Program-made: the position numbers and the translations under genes | DNA from: Citrobacter freundii | GTDB taxonomy: Bacteria; Pseudomonadota; Gammaproteobacteria; Enterobacterales; Enterobacteriaceae | Direction of reading: 5' to 3' | Assembly: GCF_029717145.1 (NCBI RefSeq) | Contig: NZ_CP099222.1 | Location: 4,092,001-4,156,000 of the forward strand | DNA length: 64,000 nucleotides | The notes under the pieces: model-generated | What the model was told of the DNA's origin: nothing | The model's database searches: none | Seen by the model: the letters and a program-made list of their open reading frames with translations, nothing else | In this document: positions 51,823 to 63,403 of the stretch, in pieces | How positions within the stretch are numbered: position 1 is the stretch's first letter | Layout: each line of letters starts with the position of its first letter

Positions 51823-52473
51823 TTAGCCCCACAGCTGGGCAATAGAGCGTTTAAACTGACGCGCGGCTTCAACCGGGGAAGCGGCATCGCGAATGCTGCG
51901 ACCCGCGATAAAGACGTGAATCGGAATGCCTTTGAACAGCGGCAGATCTTCCAGCGCCAGGCCACCAGTCACCGTGACCTTAAAGCCCATATCAGACAGA
52001 CGTTTGATCGCACTGATATCCGCGTCACCCCACGCCACACCTGCAGCCTGCGCATCGCGACTGCGGTGATACACCACCTGTTGAATGCCCGCTTCACGCC
52101 ACTCCTGCGCTTGCTCCCAGGTCCAGTAGCCGGTCAGTTCAATCTGCACGTCGCCATTGAACTCTTTCGCCACGTCCAGCGCACCTTTGGTGGTATTGAT
52201 ATCTGCACAGCAGATAACTGTCACCCAATCCGCGTTGGCTTCAAAACACATGCGGGAGAGAATTTTTCCCGCGTCGGCGATTTTGGCGTCTGCCAGCACG
52301 ATTTTATGCGGATACAGCGCTTTCAGGTCGCGAACCGCACGCACGCCTTCGGCAACACAAAGAATGGTACCCACTTCAATAATGTCTACTTCATCGGCAA
52401 TCAGGCGTGTCGTTTCATACGCGGAAGACATGGATTGGTTATCCAGCGCAACCTGCAACATAGGTAATGACAT
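51823..52473 (-). CDS. ulaD: 3-keto-L-gulonate-6-phosphate decarboxylase UlaD
   Basis: This 216-residue barrel of the OMP-decarboxylase suprafamily starts [24 protein letters not shown]. The catalytic [10 protein letters not shown] (about residues 62-71) is present. It decarboxylates 3-keto-L-gulonate-6-P to L-xylulose-5-P with magnesium. The frame extends to 52515, but 52473 gives the E. coli start after AAAGGAACACCAAA. Between ulaC and ulaE. Confidence 0.98.
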   Translation of the reverse strand: MSLPMLQVALDNQSMSSAYETTRLIADEVDIIEVGTILCVAEGVRAVRDLKALYPHKIVLADAKIADAGKILSRMCFEANADWVTVICCADINTTKGALDVAKEFNGDVQIELTGYWTWEQAQEWREAGIQQVVYHRSRDAQAAGVAWGDADISAIKRLSDMGFKVTVTGGLALEDLPLFKGIPIHVFIAGRSIRDAASPVEAARQFKRSIAQLWG

Positions 52474-52486
52474 TTTGGTGTTCCTT

Positions 52487-52954
52487 TTAAACAGCCGCCG
52501 CGGTGGCGTTATCAATTAAATCCAGCACTTCCTGCGCGGTGCGGCAGGCACGTAAACGGTCAAAGTTAGCTTCATCGTCAAACAGGTTAACGATCTGCAT
52601 GATGCCCACTTCTTGATGGGTGTTGGCGTCAACAGCCGCCATCGTTATCAGGATATCGACAGGGTCGTTATCTTCATGGTTGAAGACCAGCGGCGTTTTC
52701 AGGGTCACCAGCGCAAAACCGGTTTTCTTCACACCTTCTTCTGGGCGCCCGTGCGGCATCGCCAGACCCGGCGCTATAACAAAATAGGGACCATGTTGGG
52801 CAACGCCATCCAGAATGGCCTGGTAGTAGCGCGGCTCAACCACATCAGCCTTAACCAGCAGATCAACGCCCAGCTTGACCGCCTCCTGCCAGGTGCTGGC
52901 CTCGGCCTGTAATAGGATCGCGTTATTGTCCGCCAATGAATCTCGTAATTTCAT
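52487..52954 (-). CDS. ulaC: Ascorbate PTS EIIA component UlaC
   Basis: This 155-residue EIIA protein has the phospho-accepting His in [12 protein letters not shown] (about His68). It receives phosphate from HPr and passes it to UlaB. It matches E. coli UlaC and is one residue longer as I recall (ATAAAV tail). Confidence 0.97.
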   Translation of the reverse strand: MKLRDSLADNNAILLQAEASTWQEAVKLGVDLLVKADVVEPRYYQAILDGVAQHGPYFVIAPGLAMPHGRPEEGVKKTGFALVTLKTPLVFNHEDNDPVDILITMAAVDANTHQEVGIMQIVNLFDDEANFDRLRACRTAQEVLDLIDNATAAAV

Positions 52955-52963
52955 ATGGCGTCC

Positions 52964-53269
52964 TTACTTCACATCTTGTGGGAAATGCGCGTTGATCACT
53001 TCCAGCAGCTTTGGACCAAAGTCAGCGGGCGACAGCATGTTACGTACACCCACCACGTATTTATTGCCGGTAACGGTAATCTCACCGGCGATGTGGGTGG
53101 AGGCGATGATGATATCCGCGCCGCTCAGTTCACTTTTGTATTCACCCACCGCGCAGCTGTTCACCGTGTGGTCGATATTTGACTGGGTTAAAAACTGGTC
53201 CACTTTCATTTTCATAATCATGGAGCTGCCTTGCCCATTACCACATACAGCCAGAATACGTACGGTCAT
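52964..53269 (-). CDS. ulaB: Ascorbate PTS EIIB component UlaB
   Basis: This 101-residue protein has the phospho-cysteine at residue 9 in [17 protein letters not shown]. It passes phosphate from UlaC to ascorbate during transport by UlaA. It matches E. coli UlaB. Confidence 0.97.
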   Translation of the reverse strand: MTVRILAVCGNGQGSSMIMKMKVDQFLTQSNIDHTVNSCAVGEYKSELSGADIIIASTHIAGEITVTGNKYVVGVRNMLSPADFGPKLLEVINAHFPQDVK

Positions 53270-53284
53270 AATCGGAACTCCTTA

Positions 53285-55048
<1,764 letters not shown>

Positions 55049-56113
55049 ATGAGTAAAGTAAAAAGTATCACGCGTGAATCATGGATCCTGAGCACATTCC
55101 CGGAGTGGGGCAGCTGGCTAAACGAAGAGATCGAACAAGAACAGGTTGCACCAGGCACCTTTGCGATGTGGTGGCTGGGCTGTACCGGAATTTGGCTGAA
55201 ATCGGAAGGCGGGACTAACGTCTGCGTTGATTTTTGGTGCGGAACAGGCAAGCAGAGCCACGGTAATCCACTGATGAAAACAGGCCATCAGATGCAGCGT
55301 ATGGCAGGCGTGAAGAAACTCCAGCCAAACCTGCGCACCACGCCGTTTGTTCTCGATCCTTTCGCTATTCGCCAGATCGATGCCGTTCTCGCCACGCACG
55401 ATCATAACGATCATATCGACGTGAACGTTGCTGCCGCCGTCATGCAGAACTGTGCCGACGATGTGCCGTTTATCGGACCACAAACCTGTGTGGATCTGTG
55501 GGTGGGTTGGGGCGTGCCAAAAGAACGCTGCATCGTGGTGAAGCCAGGCGACGTCGTTAAAGTAAAAGATATTGAAATCCATGCGCTCGACGCGTTTGAT
55601 CGTACGGCATTAATCACCTTGCCTGCGGATCAAAAAGCGGCAGGTATCCTGCCTGACGGCATGGATGCACGTGCGGTTAACTACCTGTTCAAAACGCCGG
55701 GCGGTACGCTATATCACAGCGGTGATTCTCACTACTCCAACTATTATGCAAAGCACGGCAACGAGCATCACATCGACGTCGCACTTGGCTCCTACGGTGA
55801 GAACCCGCGCGGTATCACCGACAAAATGACCAGTTCCGATATGCTGCGTATGGCAGAAGCGCTGAACACCCAGGTGGTTATCCCCTTCCACCATGATATC
55901 TGGTCAAACTTCCAGGCCGATCCACAGGAGATCCGTGTTCTTTGGGAGATGAAAAAAGACCGGCTGAAGTATGGCTTCAAACCGTTTATCTGGCAGGTTG
56001 GCGGCAAGTTCACCTGGCCGCTGGACAAAGATAATTTTGAGTATCACTACCCGCGCGGCTTTGAAGACTGCTTTACCATTGAACCGGATTTACCGTTTAA
56101 ATCCTTCCTGTGA
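55049..56113 (+). CDS. ulaG: L-ascorbate-6-phosphate lactonase UlaG
   Basis: This is a 354-residue metallo-beta-lactamase-fold enzyme. The metal motif [10 protein letters not shown] (about residues 113-122) is clear, with further ligands in [12 protein letters not shown] and IPFHHDIW. It opens the lactone of ascorbate-6-phosphate to 3-keto-L-gulonate-6-phosphate. Divergent from ulaA; ulaR follows about 107 bases downstream. It matches E. coli UlaG in length and sequence. Confidence 0.98.
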   Translation: MSKVKSITRESWILSTFPEWGSWLNEEIEQEQVAPGTFAMWWLGCTGIWLKSEGGTNVCVDFWCGTGKQSHGNPLMKTGHQMQRMAGVKKLQPNLRTTPFVLDPFAIRQIDAVLATHDHNDHIDVNVAAAVMQNCADDVPFIGPQTCVDLWVGWGVPKERCIVVKPGDVVKVKDIEIHALDAFDRTALITLPADQKAAGILPDGMDARAVNYLFKTPGGTLYHSGDSHYSNYYAKHGNEHHIDVALGSYGENPRGITDKMTSSDMLRMAEALNTQVVIPFHHDIWSNFQADPQEIRVLWEMKKDRLKYGFKPFIWQVGGKFTWPLDKDNFEYHYPRGFEDCFTIEPDLPFKSFL

Positions 56114-56220
56114 TTGCAGTTAAAATGCCGGGTCTTCCCGGCATTTTTACCCATTTATCTTAGTATTTTCAGGCTATTTCAAATATCATCTTTTCAAATC
56201 AATTTGTATCGGAATAGCTC

Positions 56221-56976
56221 ATGACTGAAGCACAAAGACATCAAATATTGCTGGATATGCTGGCGCAATTGGGCTTTGTTACCGTTGAGAACGTGATTGA
56301 ACGTCTGGGAATCTCACCCGCCACAGCGCGCCGGGATATCAATAAACTCGACGAAAGCGGCAAGCTCAAGAAAGTCCGTAACGGTGCAGAAGCCATTACC
56401 CAGCAGCGCCCACGCTGGACCCCAATGAATCTGCATCAGGCGCAAAACCACGACGAAAAAGTGCGGATTGCCAAAGCCGCTTCCCAGTTAGTGAACGCGG
56501 GTGAAAGTGTCGTGATCAACTGTGGATCAACGGCGTTCCTGCTTGGCCGCGAAATGTGTGGCAAACCGGTGCAAATCATCACCAACTACCTGCCGCTGGC
56601 GAATTTTCTGATCGACCAGGAGCATGAAAGCGTGATCATCATGGGGGGGCAGTACAACAAAAGTCAGTCCATCACGCTGAGCCCACAAGGCAGCGAGAAT
56701 AGCCTGTATGCCGGACACTGGATGTTTACCAGCGGTAAAGGACTGACCGCTGACGGACTGTATAAAACCGATATGCTCACCGCGATGGCTGAACAAAAGA
56801 TGCTTAACGTGGTCGGCAAACTGGTGGTGCTGGTTGATAGCAGCAAGGTCGGTGAGCGCGCGGGCATGCTGTTCAGCCGTGCCGATCAAATCGACATGCT
56901 GATTACCGGCAAAAATGCGAACCCTGAGATCCTGCAACAGCTGGAAGCACAGGGCGTGACTATTCTGCGCGTTTAG
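56221..56976 (+). CDS. ulaR: DeoR-family repressor UlaR
   Basis: This 251-residue repressor has a DeoR helix-turn-helix near the N-terminus ([25 protein letters not shown]). The effector-binding domain contains [13 protein letters not shown], a sugar-phosphate loop typical of the family. It represses ulaG and ulaABCDEF; ascorbate-6-phosphate relieves repression in E. coli. The stop overlaps the convergent yjfP stop by four bases. Confidence 0.97.
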   Translation: MTEAQRHQILLDMLAQLGFVTVENVIERLGISPATARRDINKLDESGKLKKVRNGAEAITQQRPRWTPMNLHQAQNHDEKVRIAKAASQLVNAGESVVINCGSTAFLLGREMCGKPVQIITNYLPLANFLIDQEHESVIIMGGQYNKSQSITLSPQGSENSLYAGHWMFTSGKGLTADGLYKTDMLTAMAEQKMLNVVGKLVVLVDSSKVGERAGMLFSRADQIDMLITGKNANPEILQQLEAQGVTILRV

Positions 56977-57722
56977 AGGTGTTGGCGGAAAAACGCGACT
57001 GTCGCCGCCAGCGCTTCTGGCGTGATGCGATGCCGTACGCCTGCTTCCCACAGGCAGGTCAGAGAGTTGTCCAGACCTGCCTGGATTAGCGCCTGTTGTA
57101 AGCGGAAGGTTTCCACTGCCGGCACCACGTCGTCATCCTGGCCATGCCACAACAGCAGCGGTCTGTCGGCAAGGCGCTCTAGTTGATGCGTTACCTCCCA
57201 GTCAGCCAGTGGCGCGACAATCGCATCAAATTCCGCCTGCTGCTCCGTCGTCTGTACCAATACTGGCGGAAAAAGCGTATGGGCAAGTCGGGTAAAATAG
57301 CCCGATCCCATCAGGCAGGCTGCACATTTCACCTCGGGATGGCGCGCCATAATGCCCAGCGTTGTCATACCCCCCATAGATGCCCCTGCCACGGCAAGAC
57401 GTTCATCCAACAGCCAATTTTCAGCCACCAGCGCCGCACGTAACGCCGTAAATTCCTGCATGTTTTGCTGCAATATCTGCCAGAAGCGGTGCATTCTTTC
57501 CTGCGCATTACCGTGGAAGCGCGTGCCATGATCGGGCGCATCGGGCATGATGACCCGAAACCCGGCCTGTGCCAGTGCAACGGCAAAATAGCTGTAGACC
57601 AGACTGGAAGAGGTAAACCCGTGATAGACGATAACGCAGGGGAGTGAAAGGTCGTGTTTATTCGTGGGAAATGCGTGCAGGACAGGGATCCCCGCCAACT
57701 GTCGTGTTTCAATTTCTATCAT
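56973..57722 (-). CDS. yjfP: Esterase YjfP (alpha/beta hydrolase)
   Basis: This 249-residue serine hydrolase has the nucleophile in [14 protein letters not shown] (about Ser117), the oxyanion-type segment VYHGFTSSS and a catalytic Asp/His region [10 protein letters not shown] and [11 protein letters not shown]. coli YjfP hydrolyses short acyl esters and has been linked to deacetylation of sugars for export. It is cytoplasmic, without a signal peptide. Convergent with ulaR. Confidence 0.94.
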   Translation of the reverse strand: MIEIETRQLAGIPVLHAFPTNKHDLSLPCVIVYHGFTSSSLVYSYFAVALAQAGFRVIMPDAPDHGTRFHGNAQERMHRFWQILQQNMQEFTALRAALVAENWLLDERLAVAGASMGGMTTLGIMARHPEVKCAACLMGSGYFTRLAHTLFPPVLVQTTEQQAEFDAIVAPLADWEVTHQLERLADRPLLLWHGQDDDVVPAVETFRLQQALIQAGLDNSLTCLWEAGVRHRITPEALAATVAFFRQHL

Positions 57723-57862
57723 ATGTCGCCTCTTTTTTTCTGGTATGCCATGGCGAAATACTTAACGCAAGTGAATGTGTGCGGCAATGATTCATAATGT
57801 TGAGAACTGGGTTACGCTTTCGCAACATTTTCATTCGAAAATCGCGTGAGAGATAACAATTC

Positions 57863-57886
57863 GGGAACATTCCCCCTAAAGGGAAA
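57863..57886. repeat. Alternating GGGAA/TTCCC inverted repeats before bsmA
   Basis: GGGAA-CA-TTCCC overlaps TTCCC-CCTAAA-GGGAA, so one central arm can pair with either side. It lies 19-42 bases before the bsmA start. It may be an operator or an RNA switch; no regulator is named. Confidence 0.5.
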
Positions 57887-57904
57887 TTAATAAGGCACTA
57901 CACT

Positions 57905-58234
57905 ATGGCTATCAGGAAACGAGATAGAGTTATGCGTCGGTTTGCCTCTTTGATGCTGGTGATGTTGTTAAGCGCCTGTAGCGTGCTGCAGGGCACGCCA
58001 CAACCGGCACCGCCCGTCGCCGATCACCCACAAGAAATCCGCCGTGACCAGAGTAATGGGTTACAGCGATTGGGGGTTGTGAGCGCGTTGGTAAGAGGTT
58101 CTCCAGATGATGCGCTGGCAGAGATCCGCGCCAAAGCCGCTGCGGCTAAAGCTGATTATTACGTTGTCTTATTAGTCGATGAGACCATCGTAACAGGCCA
58201 ATGGTATTCACAAGCCATTTTGTATCGTAAATAA
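57905..58234 (+). CDS. bsmA: DUF1471 lipoprotein BsmA (YjfO)
   Basis: This 109-residue lipoprotein has the lipobox LLSAC (Cys at about residue 25) and a DUF1471 domain ending KADYYVVLLVDETIVTGQWYSQAILYRK, as in E. coli BsmA, a stress-induced protein that affects biofilm formation and peroxide or acid tolerance. Start MAIRKRDR; an internal ATG (MRRFASL) nine codons later is an alternative with its own hydrophobic signal. Confidence 0.92.
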   Translation: MAIRKRDRVMRRFASLMLVMLLSACSVLQGTPQPAPPVADHPQEIRRDQSNGLQRLGVVSALVRGSPDDALAEIRAKAAAAKADYYVVLLVDETIVTGQWYSQAILYRK

Positions 58235-58381
58235 CATTGGGTTGAAATTTAGTCAGTTTTACATTGCTTTGCGCCCCTATGCGTTTTCCTGTGCACAATA
58301 AACCAACAGCAGGGAGCTGGAGGTTTATTCTCGCGATGGAATGCCCTGCCACGTGTAGGGGTACGAATAATGGAGCTGACG

Positions 58382-58657
58382 ATGAAACAATCACTAGCCT
58401 TATCCTCACTGCTGCTTTCTGCTGGAATGGTGGATACCACGGCACAGTCTGCCGAGTTCGCCAGCGCTGACTGCGTAACGGGTCTCAACGAAATTGGCCA
58501 GATATCTGTCAGTAACATTGCGGGAAATCCGCAGGATGTGGAGCGTGTTGTGGCGTTAAAAGCGGATGAGCAAGGTGCCTCATGGTACCGGATTATTCAG
58601 ATGTACGAAGAACAGCAGCCCGATAACTGGCGCGTACAGGCCATACTTTATGCATAA
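58382..58657 (+). CDS. yjfN: DUF1471 small periplasmic protein YjfN
   Basis: This 91-residue protein has a signal peptide (cleavage near AQSAEF, about residue 24) and a DUF1471 body (CVTGLNEIGQISVSNIAG ... GASWYRIIQMYEEQQPDNWRVQAILYA). E. coli YjfN has been reported to activate the protease DegP. The start MKQSLALS at 58382 matches E. coli; an ATG four codons earlier is less likely. A REP pair follows. Confidence 0.9.
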   Translation: MKQSLALSSLLLSAGMVDTTAQSAEFASADCVTGLNEIGQISVSNIAGNPQDVERVVALKADEQGASWYRIIQMYEEQQPDNWRVQAILYA

Positions 58658-58660
58658 CAG

Positions 58661-58738
58661 ATTGCCGGATGGCGTAAACTTATCCTGGCTACAACGAACG
58701 TAGGCAGGATAAGACGCGCCAGCGTCGCCATCAGGCAT
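58661..58738. repeat. REP pair between yjfN and aidB
   Basis: Units TTGCCGGATGGCGTAAAC and GTAGGCAGGATAAGACGCG...CGTCGCCATCAGGC face each other between two convergent genes. Confidence 0.85.
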
Positions 58739-58742
58739 ATTA

Positions 58743-60365
58743 TTACCGTAATCCCCCCGTTGCCCGCAGTAGCAAATCATTCTGTACCTGTTCAGACAAC
58801 TTCATCCCGCCGCGCGTATCCAGCATCATCTGACACCAGGCCTGCGCCACGGGCGGAGACGCATAACGCAACATCTGCGTCCCGCAGCCGAGCAGGAACA
58901 GCTGCTGGGTAATTTCCCGTCCCAGCGCTTCACTGGGTTTGTGTAAATGCGGCTGTAGCTTACGCACCATTCGATCGTAATGCCTGTCTTGCCCTTTGAC
59001 CTCGGCAAAGGCCTCGCTGAGCATGTCGACCATACCTGGTTGTTTCGCCAACACCCGCAACACATCAAGGCACATGATGTTGCCAGACCCTTCCCAGATG
59101 CTGTTGACCGGCATTTCACGGTATAAACGCGGCAGCTCACTCTCTTCGCAATAGCCTGCACCGCCGAGCACCTCCATGGCCTCTGCAACAAATGGCATAC
59201 CGCCTTTGCAGATGGAAAACTTGGCCGCCGGGGTGAACAACCGGGCCCACAACGCTTCTTTCGCATCCGTTCGACGATCCCAGGCCCGCGCCAGGCGAAA
59301 CAGTAGCGCGGTTTGACCTTCCAGTTGAAGCGCCATGCGGCTTAATACCTGTCGCATCATCGGTTGCTCAATCAACGGCTTGCTAAATACCTGGCGTTGA
59401 TGCGCATGATAAATGGCGACAGAAAAAGCGCGTCGCATCATACTGTGGCTCCCCAGCGCACAGTCAAAACGCGTCATGCCGCCCATTTTCAGAATATGGC
59501 GAATACCTTCACCTTCTTCTCCCAGCAGCCAGCCCATCGCGTCCTGAAACTCAACCTCACAGCTGGCATTAGAGCGATTGCCTAGCTTATCTTTCAGGCG
59601 CTCAAGACGGATGGAGTTACGCTGGCCATCAGGTAAAAATCGCGGCACAAAAAAGCAGGATAAGCCGCCCCTGGCCTGCGCCAGCACCAGATGGGCGTCA
59701 CTTTGCGGTACCGAGAAGAACCATTTATGCCCCACCAGCCGATACGCACCATCCGCCAACCGTTCTGCCTGAGTGGTATTGCTCAGCACATCCGAGCCAC
59801 CCTGCTTTTCCGTCATCCCCATACCAATCAGCAGGCCGCGTTTTTGCCCGCCGGGCAGAAGATGAGAATCGTAGCGATCGCTACGCAGCGGCGTCAGCCA
59901 GTCATGAAATTGCGAAGGTAACATCTGGAGTAACAACGGCGTAGCGGCAAAGGTCATGGTCACCGGGCATAAGGTTCCCGCTTCCACCTGTGCATGCAGC
60001 ATAAAACGTGCAGCTCGGGCAACAAACGTTCCCTGCCGCGCATCCTCTTCCCAGGCAAGATTATGCACGCGGTTGGCGCACAATCCCTGCATCAGTAAAT
60101 GCCAGGCGGGATGAAAGCGCACATCATCCAACCGCTGCCCCTGCGGATCGTATCGCAGCAGTTCAGGCGGATACGCGTTAGCCAACCTACCCAGTTCAAG
60201 CGATTCTGCAGTGCCTAATTGCTGACCAATACTGGCGAGGAGATCGCTATCCCAGGCAGCGCCTTCGCGGTTGACTGCTTCACACAGTGCTCCATCCGAT
60301 AGGTATAAGTTGCTGTTATTGAGTGGTACTGGTTGGTTAAAAACGGTATGCGTTTGCCAATGCAT
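58743..60365 (-). CDS. aidB: Acyl-CoA-dehydrogenase-like DNA alkylation response protein AidB
   Basis: This 540-residue flavoprotein starts MHWQTHTVFNQPVPLNNSNLYL, preceded by GGAGGGAGACA. It has the acyl-CoA dehydrogenase FAD-binding set (GMGMTEKQGGSDV, LVGHKWFFSVPQSDA) and the segment YREMPVNSIWEGSGNIMCLDVLR. The C-terminal region binds DNA in E. coli, where AidB is Ada-induced and shields promoters from alkylation. It ends GGLR, one or two residues shorter than E. coli. Confidence 0.97.
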   Translation of the reverse strand: MHWQTHTVFNQPVPLNNSNLYLSDGALCEAVNREGAAWDSDLLASIGQQLGTAESLELGRLANAYPPELLRYDPQGQRLDDVRFHPAWHLLMQGLCANRVHNLAWEEDARQGTFVARAARFMLHAQVEAGTLCPVTMTFAATPLLLQMLPSQFHDWLTPLRSDRYDSHLLPGGQKRGLLIGMGMTEKQGGSDVLSNTTQAERLADGAYRLVGHKWFFSVPQSDAHLVLAQARGGLSCFFVPRFLPDGQRNSIRLERLKDKLGNRSNASCEVEFQDAMGWLLGEEGEGIRHILKMGGMTRFDCALGSHSMMRRAFSVAIYHAHQRQVFSKPLIEQPMMRQVLSRMALQLEGQTALLFRLARAWDRRTDAKEALWARLFTPAAKFSICKGGMPFVAEAMEVLGGAGYCEESELPRLYREMPVNSIWEGSGNIMCLDVLRVLAKQPGMVDMLSEAFAEVKGQDRHYDRMVRKLQPHLHKPSEALGREITQQLFLLGCGTQMLRYASPPVAQAWCQMMLDTRGGMKLSEQVQNDLLLRATGGLR

Positions 60366-60449
60366 TGTGTCTCCCTCCATCAATGGCCATCGCCTTAAGT
60401 ATGGTCAGAACCACACTCTCTGCGAAGGAGGGAGATCACAAAAGTACGT

Positions 60450-61616
60450 TTAGCCAGCAATGTAATGAGGAATAAAACGAGAAGTATCTTTCGTAATCAA
60501 CGTATTGTCTTCACGGATCCCCATGCCGCAGGCTTCATCGTCGACGATCCAACTACCAATCAGCGTGTAGCTATCGCCAAAACGCGGCAGCGGCTGAAAC
60601 GCCTGATAGATCATCGGTTCTTCTGCGTAGTCGCCATCAGCATGTTCAACAATCTGCTGCTGACCATTAAAAATGGTGACGTTGCCCCCCTCACGGGAAA
60701 ATATCGGTTTGCGTACATAGCTTTCGCCGGGTGCAATTTTTGACGTTTCACCTTCGAACCAGGCTGGCAGGAGGTTTGGATGGTTGGGGAAGTATCGCCA
60801 CAGCAGAGGCATCAACCCTTTGTTACTGAGCACGCTCTTCCACAGTGGTTCGACCCACTGTTCCCGGCGATGACGTAGCAACGGACCGTTATCGTCACGC
60901 ATCATCCACTCCAGAGGATAGAGCTTAAAGGCGCGACGAATGACGTTGTCATCAAGATCCGTCAGCACACCGCCGACGCCAAGCCCCAGATCCTCAACAT
61001 AAATAAACCGCGACGCTTGACCTGCCTGCTGCGCACAATCCTGCAAATACAGCACGGTGGTGCGATCTTCGTCGGAATCTTCACAGCAGCAGAAGTAAAA
61101 CGGCTCCGGACTGTAAAGCTCACTAAAACGGGCGATCAGACGTTCCTGGATAGCGTTGTACTGGTCAGTGTCCCGCGGGATCGCCCCGCTGCGGCGAGCA
61201 TCTTCCAGCCATAGCCACTGGAAATACGCCGACTCGTACAACGACGTTGGTGTATCAGCGTTGTATTCCAGCAGCTTGACCGGCGCATTGTTGCCACACC
61301 AGACAAAATCCATTCGCCCATACAGCGAAGGATCGCGATTGCGCCAGCTCTCAGCAATAACATCCCAGTACAGTGGGGGAATGGCCAATTGCTGAAGAAT
61401 CTGCTCGTCCTTAACTGCTCGCTCAACGACGTCCAGACACATTTGATGCAACTCAGCAGTAGGCTTTTCGATCTGCTCTTCAATTTGCCGTAGCGTAAAG
61501 CGATAAGCCCGGCTTTCATCCCAGTAGATTTCGTTGTCGATAATGTGAAAATCAAAACCATGATCGTAGGCGATCTGGTCCAGATCCTGGCGAACAGGAA
61601 TATCATGTCGTAACAT
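60450..61616 (-). CDS. yjfC: ATP-grasp ligase YjfC, glutathionylspermidine-synthase-like
   Basis: This 388-residue protein resembles the synthetase half of glutathionylspermidine synthase and E. coli YjfC. It has ATP-grasp motifs WCGNNAPVKLLEYNADTPTSLYES, ESYVRKPIFSREGGNVTIF (nucleotide-binding Lys and Gly-rich loop) and YTLIGSWIVDDEACGMGIRED. It should form an amide between a carboxylate and an amine with ATP; the substrate is not known. It is two bases behind yjfM. Confidence 0.92.
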   Translation of the reverse strand: MLRHDIPVRQDLDQIAYDHGFDFHIIDNEIYWDESRAYRFTLRQIEEQIEKPTAELHQMCLDVVERAVKDEQILQQLAIPPLYWDVIAESWRNRDPSLYGRMDFVWCGNNAPVKLLEYNADTPTSLYESAYFQWLWLEDARRSGAIPRDTDQYNAIQERLIARFSELYSPEPFYFCCCEDSDEDRTTVLYLQDCAQQAGQASRFIYVEDLGLGVGGVLTDLDDNVIRRAFKLYPLEWMMRDDNGPLLRHRREQWVEPLWKSVLSNKGLMPLLWRYFPNHPNLLPAWFEGETSKIAPGESYVRKPIFSREGGNVTIFNGQQQIVEHADGDYAEEPMIYQAFQPLPRFGDSYTLIGSWIVDDEACGMGIREDNTLITKDTSRFIPHYIAG

Positions 61617-61618
61617 CG

Positions 61619-62260
61619 TTAGCCTCCCCAGTGCCCGCGCGCGCTGGACGAACGCCCGTAACCCCCGCGAGAAACCGTCGAGACTTTCTTCGTCGTGTAG
61701 GCATGCGTCGTGGCGGTATCGTTTTTTCCGCTACCGGAACGCCAGGCATAGTCGCCTGAGGTCGTACGCCAGACGGGGCGGGAAACGTATGATGAGCCGC
61801 CACTGCTGTAAACATACTGCTCGTCACGATCTTTGCGAATCACCCGACTGAGCAAAAAACCGGTAAACACCGGCACCCAACTCTGATCGGTGCTATCGAG
61901 GTAGCAATCGCCAAACTGGGTCTGACAACTCGCCTTACTTAATTGCGTTGGCACTTTGCCATAGAACTCTGTCTTGGCATTGTTCCAGCCGTCCGCACAC
62001 ACGGTAGCGGTATTACCGTCATCAATACATTCGCTCACCGTGGAGTAAAACCGGCCGTCGCCGTCGTTGTCCGAGCCTGTATCATCCCCGCATCCCTTGA
62101 GGATAAAAAATGCTGCGCCGCCCATAATCGCCAGCGTCAGATACTTTCCACTGTAGCGACTGCGTTTTTTCTCAAAGGGATTCACCGGGCGATTCATTCG
62201 GGCGATCGCCGAATGACCTGTTCCCAATTTCTTTTGTCCGGATTTACGTTTTCTAGCCAT
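61619..62260 (-). CDS. yjfM: DUF1190 membrane-anchored protein YjfM
   Basis: This is a 213-residue protein. A basic N-terminus is followed by a hydrophobic span (about residues 40-55) and Cys57. An EF-hand-like acidic loop DNDGDG (64-69) comes next. Four further cysteines lie in the next 60 residues (ECIDDGNTATVC, SCQTQFGDC). The C-terminal tail is low-complexity, rich in Gly, Ser, Arg and Tyr, and ends RGGYGRSSSARGHWGG. It matches E. coli YjfM (DUF1190). The function is unknown. It sits directly before the ATP-grasp gene yjfC. Confidence 0.9.
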   Translation of the reverse strand: MARKRKSGQKKLGTGHSAIARMNRPVNPFEKKRSRYSGKYLTLAIMGGAAFFILKGCGDDTGSDNDGDGRFYSTVSECIDDGNTATVCADGWNNAKTEFYGKVPTQLSKASCQTQFGDCYLDSTDQSWVPVFTGFLLSRVIRKDRDEQYVYSSGGSSYVSRPVWRTTSGDYAWRSGSGKNDTATTHAYTTKKVSTVSRGGYGRSSSARGHWGG

Positions 62261-62269
62261 GATCGTCCA

Positions 62270-62668
62270 TTACCATGTCATACAGGCGGCATTAAAAATC
62301 CCGCCAGCCAGCGCAGCGGTTCCCATAAACAGTCCCGCAGCGGTGTTGTGGTTAATAATTTTTTCACTCAATGCTGGCATATATAAGCGTACACCACCGT
62401 AGATAATAAGCTGTATCACCAACGCAATACCGCCCCAGGCAAAATAATCAGGAATACTGACCGCGTTGATTGCTGCGCTGGATAAAGGAATAACGTAGCC
62501 CAGCAGCGTGCCGCTAAATGCCAGCGAGGCTGCCGTATTGTTATTTTTAATCAACTGCCATTCATTGTGCGGTGTTATCTTTGAATAGATAATAAGAAAA
62601 ATTATCACCATGGCCACACCAATAAAAAAATAGGCACAAAAGGCCAGTAATGATTCCAGGATATGCAT
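62270..62668 (-). CDS. yjfL: DUF350 membrane protein YjfL
   Basis: This 132-residue protein has four spans (about 6-28, 47-66, 75-95 and 107-130). The pattern LAFSGTLLGYVIPLSSAAINA and ITPHNEWQLIKNNNTAASLAF belong to the DUF350 family and match E. coli YjfL. Function unknown. Between yjfK and yjfM in the same operon. Confidence 0.9.
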   Translation of the reverse strand: MHILESLLAFCAYFFIGVAMVIIFLIIYSKITPHNEWQLIKNNNTAASLAFSGTLLGYVIPLSSAAINAVSIPDYFAWGGIALVIQLIIYGGVRLYMPALSEKIINHNTAAGLFMGTAALAGGIFNAACMTW

Positions 62669-62685
62669 TGTTTTCGTCCCTGACG

Positions 62686-63345
62686 TTAACCAATAATATT
62701 AAGAGATGTTAATGGGATATCGACACCCAGCGCCCGTGAGAATATCCACTCTGGCTCGCCTTGTTCATTGAACGACTCTTCGCCGTTCAACAGCAGATAT
62801 TCCCAGGTATCTGCTGTTACCTGTCGTTGGTAGCCCATGGTAAAGTTATGCACTTCCCACTTTGCATGCTGCTGATTCTCGACCTTTTCCAGCATGTAAA
62901 CTGGCTCAATATTCCCCGGTTCTTCGTCATTAAAAAAACGCTGCCAGTGCTGACCCTGCCAGAAAAGCGCTGGCATGCCGATCTCTGCCGGGCTAATGGC
63001 GGACTGCCAGTGTTTTTTCTGAGTTAAGCCATAGCTTTCTTCATACACAAACAGTTTGATATCGTCGATATCATCCATATCTGACCCGCCGGTAGTATTG
63101 ATTTGCAGAAATTCCTCGCCCGAGGTGTAGTAGCGGAAAATCTGGCTTCCACCGCCCAAATTAATATGGCTGATTGCCGCAACGGTATACTCCTCGCCGG
63201 GCAACACCACCAACAAATCCTCTTCTAACAGGCGAAACGCCAGTGTGTCGAGCGTAAACCCTGCGCTCAAATGTAGGCCCAATGGGCCACGAACGGGCGT
63301 AGCGGCCTCTGCAGTGCCAAATATACGCTGTAAAAAAGTCGACAT
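62686..63345 (-). CDS. yjfK: DUF2491 protein YjfK
   Basis: This 219-residue soluble protein starts MSTFLQRIFGTAEAATPVRGPLGL. It matches E. coli YjfK (DUF2491) and has no signal peptide or catalytic motif that I recognise. It follows yjfJ by about 58 bases. DUF2491 genes generally accompany DUF350, DUF1190 and PspA-like genes, as here. Confidence 0.9.
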   Translation of the reverse strand: MSTFLQRIFGTAEAATPVRGPLGLHLSAGFTLDTLAFRLLEEDLLVVLPGEEYTVAAISHINLGGGSQIFRYYTSGEEFLQINTTGGSDMDDIDDIKLFVYEESYGLTQKKHWQSAISPAEIGMPALFWQGQHWQRFFNDEEPGNIEPVYMLEKVENQQHAKWEVHNFTMGYQRQVTADTWEYLLLNGEESFNEQGEPEWIFSRALGVDIPLTSLNIIG

Positions 63346-63403
63346 CGTTATCCCTTACTAACCTGCCAGCTAGCAATCTTTGCGGGCAGGCTTTGCCGTA
63401 TAA

